Source of the DNA: Dehalococcoidia bacterium | GTDB lineage: Bacteria; Chloroflexota; Dehalococcoidia; Tepidiformales; Tepidiformaceae | NCBI GenBank assembly: GCA_020432045.1 | Contig: JAGQHB010000109.1 | Location: forward strand, 1-64,000 | DNA length: 64,000 nucleotides | Direction: 5' to 3' | Shown here: positions 1 to 7,772 of the stretch, piece by piece | Numbering within the stretch: the stretch's first letter is position 1 | Layout: each line of letters opens with the position of its first letter | Notes under the pieces: model-generated | The model's input: only the letters and a program-made list of their open reading frames with translations | Told to the model about the DNA's origin: nothing | Database searches by the model: none | Program-made: the position numbers and the translations under genes

Positions 1-89
1 CCGGAGGGCGGGTCAACGCGCCCGGCATGGTCCGCGAATGCAAGGCGCAGGACATCCAGGACGCGCGGGAGATCTGCGGGGTCCCGTGA
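1..89 (+). CDS. C-terminal end of an unidentified gene (partial)
   Basis: One frame stays open from the window edge to a TGA at 87-89 and reads as about 28 residues ending in EICGVP, with charged and hydrophobic residues in a protein-like pattern. The other two plus frames look less protein-like. It is probably the tail of a gene that begins before the window. Nothing about its function can be told from so short a piece. Confidence 0.35.
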   Translation, partial: GGRVNAPGMVRECKAQDIQDAREICGVP

Positions 90-156
90 CTCGCTGACGT
101 TGGTCACAGAGGGAGCTTATATGCGGTCTCGGCGGCGTGGTATCAGCACAGGCGCG

Positions 157-162
157 TAGAAT
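157..162 (+). promoter_or_regulatory. Putative -10 box TAGAAT for a leaderless start
   Basis: TAGAAT ends 9 nt before the ATG at 172, and no Shine-Dalgarno sequence lies between. A start point about 7-9 nt after the box would fall on the ATG. The same arrangement recurs at nine other genes in the window. Confidence 0.5.
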
Positions 163-171
163 CGGCGGTCT

Positions 172-2580
172 ATGACCGGCCCGTTAGACGGCGTACGCGT
201 GGTGGAGCTGGCGACGGGCGTCGCGGGGCCGTACTGCGGCCGGCTACTGGCCGGACTCGGTGCCGATGTCGTCAAGGTGGAACCGGACGGCGGCGATTGG
301 ACACGGTGCGAAGGGCCCTTTCCCGGGGATGTCGCGGACGGCGAAAAGAGCGGGCTGTTCCTCCACCTGAACGCCCGGAAGCGGGGGGCGCTGCTTCCGG
401 GTTTCGAGCTCGAACACCACCTGGCGGGGGCGGATGTACTGCTACTCAGCCATCAACGGCGGGATCTCGCGGCGCAAGGAATCGATATTGGGGCGGTGAT
501 GGCCGCGAACCCCGCGCTCGTGGTCGTAAATGTGACGCCATTCGGGATGACGGGGCCCTACGCGGACTACGCCGGCAACGAACTCGTGTGCTACGCGCTG
601 AGCGGGTACGCGATGCTGACTGGTGCCCCGGACCGGAAGCCCCTGAAAGCGTACGGGCACCTGGTGAGCTACCAGGCCGGCGGACAGGCTGCACTCGGGA
701 CGCTTGCGGCACTGCGCGCGCGGGACCGGGACGGGCTCGGACAGCTGGTGGACGTGTCGGTCACGGAGGCTGGCACGTTCCTGCTGGGCGGCGTAGAGCA
801 GCAGGCCCACTTTTTCGGCAGGGTGATGCGGAGGAACGGCACGCGGCTGCTGGGCTTTCCGCCGGAACACTCGTATCCGTCGACCATTCGCCCGTGCAAA
901 GACGGATTCGTGCACACGCATTCGAACAACCGGCACCTCGACCTGCTGGGCGTGCTCATCCCGCATCCGCGACTGCGCGACCCGGAGGTAATGGGCGCAA
1001 TGATGCGGAACGCCGACGAAATCGACGCGATCATGGATGCATGGCTGGCGGACAGGACCCGCGTTGAGGCCGTGACCGAAGCACAGGAGATACGACTGCC
1101 ATTCACCGAAGTGCGGACACCGGGGGAGGTGCTGGCAGACCCCCACTACGCAGAGCGCGGCTGCTTCGTGACGATCGACCACCCGGGCGCGGGGCCGACG
1201 GTCCAACCAACGGGGCCGATCCGGTTCGGGCGTTCGCCTTGGGCCGACGGTCCGGCGCCGATGCTCGGGCAGCATGGAGAGGAGCTACGGCAGGTAGCCT
1301 GGCCGTCGAGGGAGGTCCGTGAAGCGGCGCCATCGAATGCCCGGCCGCTTGAAGGCATCCGCGTCGTGGATTTCACGAACGCTGTTGCCGGGCCTGTTGC
1401 CAGCTCGCTTCTGGCGACGTTAGGTGCTGACGTGATCAAGGTTGAGGGCCCCGGCGGGCGGCCACGGAACGCGGCGGGCGTCGCACCACGGAAGGACGGG
1501 AGCAACGCCGAGCCGTGGAACCGGATCCTGCTCTTCAATTCGTACAACCACGCCAAGCGAAGCGTGGTGCTCGATGTGACGCGGGCGGAGGGGCGGGAAA
1601 CGTTCCTCTCGCTGGTGAAGCAGGCAGATATCGTGGTGCAGAACTTTTCGCCGCGGGTGCTGCCTAACCTCGGCCTGGGCTACGAAGCGCTCAGCGAGGC
1701 GAAGGAAGACATCATCCTGCTTTCGATGCCCGCATTCGGGTTGAGCGGCCCCTACCGCGACCGGGGAGCCTACGGTCCGGGCGTCGACGCGATGTCGGGG
1801 CTTTCCCACCTGACCGGCTACGACGACGGCCCACCGATCAAACCGGGCAATTTCTTCTGTGACCAGAATGCGGCCGTGCTGACGGCGATCTCGGCCCTCA
1901 GTGCGCTGCGTCATCGCGAGCGGACGGGCGAGGGCCAGCAGGTTGAGCTGGCGATGATCGAGGGCGAGTTCCAGATCCTCGCGGATGCGTACATGGACTA
2001 CTGGCTGAACGGACGGGAACGACGGCGGAGCGGGAACGACCATCCGTGGATGGCGCCGCATGACACGTTCCCCTGCAGGGGCGAAGACGCATGGGTCGCC
2101 ATCGCGGTGGAGAGCGATGCACAGTTTACGGCGCTCTGCGCATGCATCGGGCGACGGGACCTGGCGATGGATGGCCGTTTCGCAACGTTGCGGGAACGGA
2201 ACGCCAACCGGCGGCTGCTGGACGAACCGATTTCCGCATGGACCAGGAGCATGACGCCGATGGAGGCCCAGGAAGCACTGCAGGCAGCTGGCGTTCCGGC
2301 CGCCGCCGTGATGAACGCCGTGGATCTGCTCAGAGACCAGCATGTCGTCGAGCGCCGGGGATTCCAATACGTGGAGATGGCGGGGTCCGGACCCACACCG
2401 TATCCGCGCCCGGCATTTGTTCTGGAGAGGACGCCGATCCCACTGACGAAGCCACCGTCACGGTTCGGAGACGCAAACGACGCGGTGTTACGAGGACTGC
2501 TCGGGCTTTCGGCCGAACGCGTCCAGGCTTTGTACGATGCCGGCATCACCGCCGACGAGCCAGTCGCCGGGGCGCACTGA
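172..2580 (+). CDS. Fused tandem class III (CaiB/BaiF) CoA-transferase
   Basis: This 802-aa protein consists of two complete class III CoA-transferase domains, residues 1-385 and 393-802. Each begins with the family pattern L-[DE]-G-[IV]-R-V-V-[ED]. Ordinary members are about 400 aa and work as interlocked homodimers, so this looks like a covalently fused dimer that moves CoA between carboxylic acids. The family's catalytic Asp, in the context GDSN, matches Asp564 (CDQNAA) in the second domain. The matching place in the first domain holds Ser166 (VSYQAG). I infer one active and one inactive half. The gene leads a run of acyl-CoA genes and is followed 41 nt later by a crotonase. Substrate unknown. 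Confidence 0.9.
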   Translation: MTGPLDGVRVVELATGVAGPYCGRLLAGLGADVVKVEPDGGDWTRCEGPFPGDVADGEKSGLFLHLNARKRGALLPGFELEHHLAGADVLLLSHQRRDLAAQGIDIGAVMAANPALVVVNVTPFGMTGPYADYAGNELVCYALSGYAMLTGAPDRKPLKAYGHLVSYQAGGQAALGTLAALRARDRDGLGQLVDVSVTEAGTFLLGGVEQQAHFFGRVMRRNGTRLLGFPPEHSYPSTIRPCKDGFVHTHSNNRHLDLLGVLIPHPRLRDPEVMGAMMRNADEIDAIMDAWLADRTRVEAVTEAQEIRLPFTEVRTPGEVLADPHYAERGCFVTIDHPGAGPTVQPTGPIRFGRSPWADGPAPMLGQHGEELRQVAWPSREVREAAPSNARPLEGIRVVDFTNAVAGPVASSLLATLGADVIKVEGPGGRPRNAAGVAPRKDGSNAEPWNRILLFNSYNHAKRSVVLDVTRAEGRETFLSLVKQADIVVQNFSPRVLPNLGLGYEALSEAKEDIILLSMPAFGLSGPYRDRGAYGPGVDAMSGLSHLTGYDDGPPIKPGNFFCDQNAAVLTAISALSALRHRERTGEGQQVELAMIEGEFQILADAYMDYWLNGRERRRSGNDHPWMAPHDTFPCRGEDAWVAIAVESDAQFTALCACIGRRDLAMDGRFATLRERNANRRLLDEPISAWTRSMTPMEAQEALQAAGVPAAAVMNAVDLLRDQHVVERRGFQYVEMAGSGPTPYPRPAFVLERTPIPLTKPPSRFGDANDAVLRGLLGLSAERVQALYDAGITADEPVAGAH

Positions 2581-2621
2581 ACGGCGGCGAACCGCGTCGA
2601 ATTGAGATCCGGAGGACTGTC

Positions 2622-3383
2622 GTGAAAGTTGTGGATATTCGAGAGGACGGCGCTGTCCGGACGGTGACACTGAACCGCCCTGAGAAACGGAATGCGCTGA
2701 GCGGCGAGATGCTCGATCTGCTGGAGGCAGCCTTTCGCAGAGAGCCACCGCAGGACGAGCGCGTGACCGTGATCCGTTCGACCGGACCGGTATTCTGCGC
2801 GGGGCTCGACCTTCGGGAACGGGCAGCGACCCTGGACCGGCCCGGTGCGAGTTCCATCGAGGGAACCCTTGAGGCGATCGAACACTATCCGCTGCCGGTG
2901 CTTGGTGTAGTCCAGGGCGACGCGATCGCCGGGGGAAACGAGTTGGCGCTGCACTGCGACCTTGTAGTCGCATCAACGACGGCGCGGTTCGGCATGTCGC
3001 TGGCGCAGATCGGGCTGGCACCGACGTGGTTTCTCGCAAAGAAGCTGCTGGAGGTTTGCGGGCCGGTGGCGGCGCGAGAGGTCTTGCTGCTCGGCGACCC
3101 GCTACCGGCAGAACGAATGCATGCGCTCGGAGTGATCTCGTTCCTCGCCGCGCCGGAAGACCTTGAGGTGGAGGCTACGCGCATCATCCAGCGACTGGCG
3201 CATAACGCTCCGCTCTCGCTTCGAGCGATGAAGGCGCTACTCGTCAGGGAGATGGCCTTCCGCGACGAGATCGGGCACGAGGACGTCGATGCGCTGATTG
3301 AGACTGCGCGGCGGAGCAACGACGCAAAGGAGGGCATTGCGGCCCGGCTGGAGAAGCGGTTGCCGGAGTTCACGGGCAGGTGA
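2622..3383 (+). CDS. Enoyl-CoA hydratase/isomerase (crotonase) family protein
   Basis: A 253-aa crotonase-fold protein. The GTG at 2622 was chosen because GGAGG sits at 2611-2615 with 6-nt spacing and the sequence then opens with a normal family N-terminus (TLNRPEKRNALS). The oxyanion-hole segments FCAGLDL and AIAGGNEL are present. Of the two glutamates used by classical hydratases, the first is kept (Glu107 in GGNEL) and the second is replaced (Leu127 in FGMSLAQIG). It may therefore be an isomerase, hydrolase or lyase rather than a hydratase. It follows the fused CoA-transferase closely and probably shares its transcript. The frame is open further upstream, but that part overlaps the CoA-transferase and is not gene-like. 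Confidence 0.88.
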   Translation: MKVVDIREDGAVRTVTLNRPEKRNALSGEMLDLLEAAFRREPPQDERVTVIRSTGPVFCAGLDLRERAATLDRPGASSIEGTLEAIEHYPLPVLGVVQGDAIAGGNELALHCDLVVASTTARFGMSLAQIGLAPTWFLAKKLLEVCGPVAAREVLLLGDPLPAERMHALGVISFLAAPEDLEVEATRIIQRLAHNAPLSLRAMKALLVREMAFRDEIGHEDVDALIETARRSNDAKEGIAARLEKRLPEFTGR

Positions 3384-3406
3384 GGCGCCGTGCGTCGCGC
3401 GGCCGC

Positions 3407-3412
3407 TACAAT
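3407..3412 (+). promoter_or_regulatory. Putative -10 box TACAAT for a leaderless start
   Basis: TACAAT ends 7 nt before the ATG at 3420 and no ribosome binding site is visible. It is one of the clearest examples of the window-wide TANNNT-to-start pattern. Confidence 0.55.
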
Positions 3413-3419
3413 CCGCGCC

Positions 3420-3755
3420 ATGGCAATCGAAATGACCAAAGCATGGCGTCCGCTCACTGACGCCGAGGTTGCAAGCCTTCCCGGTCAACTCGGGGTATTC
3501 GAGCTGGCCAACGCAGAGGGCCGTGTACTGTTCGTAGGCTTCGCAGGCGGGAAGTCGGCGTTCGGGCTACGAAGTGAAGTCGCGAAGCATGCCGCTGTTC
3601 CAACCGGCGGCGCAACGCAGTTTCGCTGTGAAGTGAATATGCAGTACCACACACGCTACCGCGAGTTGCTGATGGCCCACCAGGCGCGGACAGGAGCGGT
3701 GCCGCCGGGAAACCGGCTGCAGCACGTCCAACTGGGGCGGCTGTCTCCGGGGTGA
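3420..3755 (+). CDS. Small GIY-YIG-like conserved hypothetical protein
   Basis: A 111-aa protein with the run GVFELANAEGRVLFVG, which resembles the first strands of a GIY-YIG-type fold (G-V-[FY]-E-L followed by V-L-F-V-G). A later conserved-looking block has FRCEVNMQYHTRYRELL. I associate this pattern with DUF7508-like proteins, but the link is tentative and no nuclease residues can be assigned. A GTG at 3390 is also in frame. ATG 3420 is preferred because TACAAT lies 7 nt upstream. The next gene starts 3 nt after its stop, so the two are probably co-transcribed. Confidence 0.65.
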   Translation: MAIEMTKAWRPLTDAEVASLPGQLGVFELANAEGRVLFVGFAGGKSAFGLRSEVAKHAAVPTGGATQFRCEVNMQYHTRYRELLMAHQARTGAVPPGNRLQHVQLGRLSPG

Positions 3756-3758
3756 GCA

Positions 3759-4406
3759 GTGAAGCCTCTAAGCATTGCTCAGCAGATTCAATTACTGAGT
3801 GCCGCAGGGCGCTGGCTCGCAACGGTCGAACGCATATCCGACAATTATCTCTGGACCGTAAACCTGCGCCCTGGGTTTGACGCAACGTCAGAGGGAGCCC
3901 GTATAGCGGCAGAGTCGCATGAGACTACCGAAGACGATCGAAGACGCCGATACGCGTCACTGACACGTGATGAGCGGCTCGCGCTCTATGCGCGCGATTC
4001 CGTTGGCCCGGACGACCTGCATCTTCTCGGCGTAGCGCTCGGTCACCTCGCCCGCATCGCAGAATTGCTAGAGCCAACGGTGGATACGGCGACAGCATTA
4101 CTTCTCCGCCGCTTCCGAGATGCGTGGTACCCGATCCGACAACTGCGGAACTTCCTCGAGCATGAGGAGGATTACATCGCCGGCGTCGGCCGAAACCGAA
4201 CCCTCATCGGCCCGCGCGCACTGCAGGCAACTATCGGGTACTCACGATGGACGGCGGGAACCCGCCGTCAGGGACTCCGAACGGTAGAAGTCCTCGGGCA
4301 CGAATTCGACGTCTCCGAGTCCGTCGGACTGGCTCGCGAGCTGACCAAACCATTCGCGCAGTTGCTGACTACTTTGGTGCAATCGGGCGGCACAAACTCC
4401 GTGTAG
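3759..4406 (+). CDS. Hypothetical protein, lower-GC codon use
   Basis: A 215-aa soluble protein that I do not recognise. It starts at a GTG 3 nt after the stop of the preceding small gene, which suggests coupling. It has mixed helical character and no signal peptide, membrane segment or catalytic motif that I can name. The N-terminal half uses noticeably more A/T-ending codons (ATT, TTA, CAA, ATA, AAT) than its neighbours, a possible sign of recent acquisition. Together with the preceding gene it interrupts an otherwise continuous set of acyl-CoA genes. Confidence 0.6.
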   Translation: MKPLSIAQQIQLLSAAGRWLATVERISDNYLWTVNLRPGFDATSEGARIAAESHETTEDDRRRRYASLTRDERLALYARDSVGPDDLHLLGVALGHLARIAELLEPTVDTATALLLRRFRDAWYPIRQLRNFLEHEEDYIAGVGRNRTLIGPRALQATIGYSRWTAGTRRQGLRTVEVLGHEFDVSESVGLARELTKPFAQLLTTLVQSGGTNSV

Positions 4407-4462
4407 ATTGGCGTTCTTCGGTTAGGGAGAATCTCACGGCGGCTCAAACGGGGGAAAACAAC

Positions 4463-5629
4463 GTGGATCTTGAGCTTTCTGATGAGCAGCAGCTCATCGT
4501 TGATACGACGCGGAAGTTCGTGCGCGAAGAGATCGTGCCGCTGGAGGCGGACCTCGACCCGGACGCGAGTGACCTGGAGCGCGCTGACCACGAGCGGCTC
4601 GTGGGCATGACCCGGCAGATGGGCTTCTACGGGCTGGACATCCCGCCCGAGTTCGGCGGCCCCGAGATCGACATCGTGATGCGGACGCTGATGGCCATCG
4701 AGATGGCACAGCATCGGGCTGGTCTGTACGCGCCGTGTTATGGAGTGTTCGGGGGCGCCGGCCTGGCGCAACTGTACGAGGCAAACGAGGACCAGAAAGA
4801 GGAGTACCTGTTCCCGACATTACGAGGTGAAAAGCGAGGGTTCTTCGGACTGACCGAACCGGGCGGCGGCAGCGACCCGGCGCGAGCCATCCAGACGCGA
4901 GCCGTAAAGGACGGGGACGAGTGGGTCATCAACGGTGCCAAGATCTTCATCAGCGGGGCGGACCGTGCGGACTACGGCATCGTGTTTGCGCGGACCGACC
5001 CAGAGAAGGGCCGCGCGGGCATCACCTGCTTCATCGTCGACACTAATACTCCAGGCTTCCACGTTCGCCGCATCGTCCACACCTTGCGGTCGACCAGCTA
5101 CGCGACGGAGTTGCAGTTCGAAGACATGAGGGTGCCCGCGCACAACGTGCTGGGTGAGGTGAACAAGGGGTTCGCAATTGCGAACGACCGCCTGAGCCGG
5201 CAGAGGATCCCGTACGCCGCGGGGTGCATCGGTGTCGCGGTGAAGGCGCAGGAGATGGCGATCGCCTACGCCAACCAGCGCGTCACGTTCGGCGACCTGC
5301 TGGCGACACGGCAGGCCATCCAGTGGATGATCGTCGACAACGAGATCGATCTGCGGACGAGCCGCTGGCTCACGCTCGCAGCGGCGGACAAGGCGCGGCG
5401 GGGCGAACCGTTCCGTACGGAAGCTGCCATGGCCAAGCTGGTGGCCTCTGAAGGTGGTGGGCGCGTGGTCGACCGGGCCATCCAGATCCACGGCGGTTAT
5501 GGCGTGACCAAGGACCTGCCGCTGGAACGCTGGTACCGCGAGCTGCGGATCCGGCGCATCGGCGAAGGGCCGAGCGAGGTGCAGAGGCTGATCATGGCGC
5601 GCGACCTGCTGGGCGGGAACTTCCACTAA
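4463..5629 (+). CDS. Acyl-CoA dehydrogenase
   Basis: A 388-aa flavoprotein of normal family length that oxidises acyl-CoA thioesters to enoyl-CoA. The start is the GTG at 4463, with GGGGGAAA about 6 nt upstream; the longer open frame has no family similarity. Visible family blocks are the N-terminal helix LSDEQQLIVDTTRKFVREE, the flavin/substrate segment GLTEPGGGSDPA, the middle block EWVINGAKIFISGAD, and the C-terminal QIHGGYGVTKD and RIGEGPSEVQ. The Glu of IGEG is in the position of the catalytic base of medium-chain-type enzymes. It lies upstream of the SDR gene with a 33-nt gap and fits a beta-oxidation-like pathway. Confidence 0.95.
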   Translation: MDLELSDEQQLIVDTTRKFVREEIVPLEADLDPDASDLERADHERLVGMTRQMGFYGLDIPPEFGGPEIDIVMRTLMAIEMAQHRAGLYAPCYGVFGGAGLAQLYEANEDQKEEYLFPTLRGEKRGFFGLTEPGGGSDPARAIQTRAVKDGDEWVINGAKIFISGADRADYGIVFARTDPEKGRAGITCFIVDTNTPGFHVRRIVHTLRSTSYATELQFEDMRVPAHNVLGEVNKGFAIANDRLSRQRIPYAAGCIGVAVKAQEMAIAYANQRVTFGDLLATRQAIQWMIVDNEIDLRTSRWLTLAAADKARRGEPFRTEAAMAKLVASEGGGRVVDRAIQIHGGYGVTKDLPLERWYRELRIRRIGEGPSEVQRLIMARDLLGGNFH

Positions 5630-5662
5630 GCCCATGCGGGCGCTGACAGGTGGGGACTGAAC

Positions 5663-6451
5663 ATGGATCTTGGAATCAGAGGCAAAGTCGCAATCGTTAC
5701 CGGCGCGAGCCGCGGTATCGGGCGGGCCTGCGCGATCGAGCTGGCGCGGGAAGGCGCGGATGTGTGCCTCGTGGCGCGGGACGAACGCCTGCTGAACAAA
5801 GTCGCAGCGGAAGTGCGCGCTCTTGGTTCACGGGCCGCGACGGTGAGCGCGGACCTCTCGACCATCGAGGGCTGCACGGCGGCCGTGGAAGCGTGCGTGG
5901 CACAGCTCGGGGCACCCACGATCCTCGTAAACAACGCGGGCGCGGCAACGATGGGGCCGATCCTGTCGCTGCCGGAGTCGGCGATCGAGGACGCGCTGCA
6001 ACTCAAGGCGTGGGGCTATCTACGGATGTCGCGGCTGTGCATCCCGCACATGCAGGCGAATGGCTGGGGGCGGATTGTGAACATCGCGGGCGGCGCGGGG
6101 ACAAGCCCATCCGCCGGGAACATGCCAACGAGCCTGGCGAACATCTTCGTGTTGAACGTCACGCGGGCACTCTCGGACGCCGTCTCGAAGGATGGGATCC
6201 TGGTGAACACGATCTGCCCGGGGATGACCAACACCGACCGGGCGCGGGACCTTGGCATGGCGCGCGCACAGCGCGAAGGCCGGGGCGTGGAGGAAGTGGT
6301 CGCGGAGATGGGGAAAGCGACCCCTGCAGGCCGCATCGCGGAGCCGGAGGAGGTGGCGAGAGTGGCGACGTTCCTCGCCTCAGATGCGTGCAGTTACGTG
6401 CATGGGAGTTCGGTCTACATGGACGGAGGGTCGCGGCGGGCGACGCCGTGA
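5663..6451 (+). CDS. SDR-fold protein lacking the usual Tyr-Lys pair
   Basis: A 262-aa short-chain dehydrogenase/reductase-fold protein with an intact cofactor motif (TGASRGIG, residues 13-20), the NNAG segment (90-93) and the C-terminal PGMTNT and HGSSVYMDGG blocks. In the active-site region the usual Y-x-x-x-K is replaced. Aligning VLNVTRAL with the normal helix puts Thr156 where Tyr should be and Asn160 where Lys should be, and the usual active-site Ser is Ala/Gly (NIAGGAG). Cofactor binding may remain while classical hydride-transfer chemistry is doubtful. ATG 5663 has AGGTGGGG upstream. Its stop and that of the convergent thioesterase are 1 nt apart. Confidence 0.88.
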   Translation: MDLGIRGKVAIVTGASRGIGRACAIELAREGADVCLVARDERLLNKVAAEVRALGSRAATVSADLSTIEGCTAAVEACVAQLGAPTILVNNAGAATMGPILSLPESAIEDALQLKAWGYLRMSRLCIPHMQANGWGRIVNIAGGAGTSPSAGNMPTSLANIFVLNVTRALSDAVSKDGILVNTICPGMTNTDRARDLGMARAQREGRGVEEVVAEMGKATPAGRIAEPEEVARVATFLASDACSYVHGSSVYMDGGSRRATP

Positions 6452-6452
6452 G

Positions 6453-6881
6453 TCAGGCGCTGGCGCCTTCGGGCGGGAGGATGACGTATGTGGCGCTGCC
6501 CTGACCAATCTCGCGGCCTTCGCTGTCGAAGAGGCTGACAGCTGCGTGGCTGACGGAGCGGCCACGGCGAATGACGCGACCACGCGCACGGATTTGACTG
6601 CCCGACAGGCCACGAAGCCATCGGAAGTCCAGCTGGGTCGTGATGATGCGTTCGGCGGGGTCGCAGACTGTGCCGAGCGCACCGCCCATCGCTGAATCTG
6701 CGAGGAAGAGCCATACACCCCCATGGACGATGCCATAGAGGTTATTGGCCACCGGAGCGGCAGCGAAGCTGATCTCTGCCCAGCCTTCATCCGCGTCACT
6801 GAAATGGAAGCCGAGCCTGTCAAAGATGGGAGCGGCCTGCATGGCGGCGAGAGCGGGGAAGCGTTCACCGTCAAAGCTCAT
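6453..6881 (-). CDS. PaaI-type hotdog thioesterase
   Basis: A 142-aa single hotdog-domain protein, normal length for PaaI/YdiI-type acyl-CoA thioesterases, which hydrolyse small or aromatic acyl-CoAs. The diagnostic segment NNLYGIVHGGVWLFLADSAMG matches the family N-x-x-G-x-x-H-G-G pattern with an acidic residue in the following helix. It is the second gene of a minus-strand pair: the MaoC-like gene ends 9 nt before its start. Substrate cannot be told. Confidence 0.9.
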   Translation of the reverse strand: MSFDGERFPALAAMQAAPIFDRLGFHFSDADEGWAEISFAAAPVANNLYGIVHGGVWLFLADSAMGGALGTVCDPAERIITTQLDFRWLRGLSGSQIRARGRVIRRGRSVSHAAVSLFDSEGREIGQGSATYVILPPEGASA

Positions 6882-6890
6882 CGATTGGGC

Positions 6891-7706
6891 TCACTGCTTC
6901 GCTGGGCGCGGGCGAAAGATGGTCGTGTGGCGGATTCGAGCCAGCTCGACGCCCGTCTCAGACAGGACGGCGCCGTCGTACTCCGCAAAGTGGTGGCCGT
7001 TGTCTTCGTAGGCGCGAAGGAAATGGCCCGCGACGGTGACGCCGGACCCGACACGTGCCGGGGCGAGGTGCTGGATGCGGCTGCGAGCGTGGATCGAGGG
7101 CCCGTACCGGTAGGAGTGCTTGATGAATGGTGTCATTCGCGCGGCGATCCAACCGGGGTGGATGAGGGCGTCCGGACCGGTCCAGCGCTCGCTGTTGTCA
7201 CGCTGCTTTTCGAGCGCGTAGGCAGTGGCATCCGCAAGGGTGAACGGGACCCACATTGGGCGGAGGTCCTGATCCGTCGGCGCAGACTCGAGCGTCAATT
7301 CCGGCTTCGACGCGGGTTCGGGCTCGGCGGTGGTGCGGCTCGATCTCTGGAGATCGTCGAACCAGGAAGCACGGCCGAGCCCAACGGAACCGCGGATGCA
7401 GGCTGCGCCAGCACCGTTCGTCATCTCGAGGCTCCAACCTTCGGGGATTTCGGCAACCGTGGCCGTCATCTCGTCGCCCGGGTAGACGGGGCGGCGGAAC
7501 GCGATGTCAGCCCAGCCATCTTCGAGCCAACGCTCGCCAAGTGCGTCAAGGATTGCAGGCGCGCACCAGCCATATACGGTGACGCCGCCGACAAGCGCAG
7601 CTTTGAAGCCGAACTGCTGGGCAACATCCGTCGAGTGGATGGGATTGGAAATGTCCGGGCTATCCGGTCCATCGAGGAAGGCGGTGATCGTCCGGGTTGA
7701 AGTCAT
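6891..7706 (-). CDS. MaoC-like double-hotdog acyl dehydratase
   Basis: A 271-aa protein with two hotdog halves. The first (about residues 1-110) carries DISNPIH followed by GFKAALVGGVTVYGW, close to the hydratase-2 signature with its Asn-Pro-x-His. The second half (about 155-271) has HPGWIAARMTPF and a normal hotdog ending. Such proteins hydrate enoyl-CoAs or dehydrate 3-hydroxyacyl-CoAs. The frame runs back to 7751, but ATG 7706 has GGCGGAG just upstream and TACAAT at 7738-7733, so a short leader of about 20 nt is likely. It is probably co-transcribed with the thioesterase. Confidence 0.85.
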   Translation of the reverse strand: MTSTRTITAFLDGPDSPDISNPIHSTDVAQQFGFKAALVGGVTVYGWCAPAILDALGERWLEDGWADIAFRRPVYPGDEMTATVAEIPEGWSLEMTNGAGAACIRGSVGLGRASWFDDLQRSSRTTAEPEPASKPELTLESAPTDQDLRPMWVPFTLADATAYALEKQRDNSERWTGPDALIHPGWIAARMTPFIKHSYRYGPSIHARSRIQHLAPARVGSGVTVAGHFLRAYEDNGHHFAEYDGAVLSETGVELARIRHTTIFRPRPAKQ

Positions 7707-7732
7707 GGCGTTCTCCGCCGGGTAATGCGCGG

Positions 7733-7738
7733 ATTGTA
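7733..7738 (-). promoter_or_regulatory. -10 box TACAAT upstream of the MaoC-like gene
   Basis: TACAAT on the minus strand lies 26 nt before ATG 7706, and a GGCGGAG ribosome binding site lies between. This marks a normal leadered transcript for the MaoC-thioesterase pair. Confidence 0.45.
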
Positions 7739-7772
7739 ACGGGCGTGGCAAGACGCCGGGAACGCGGCAGGT

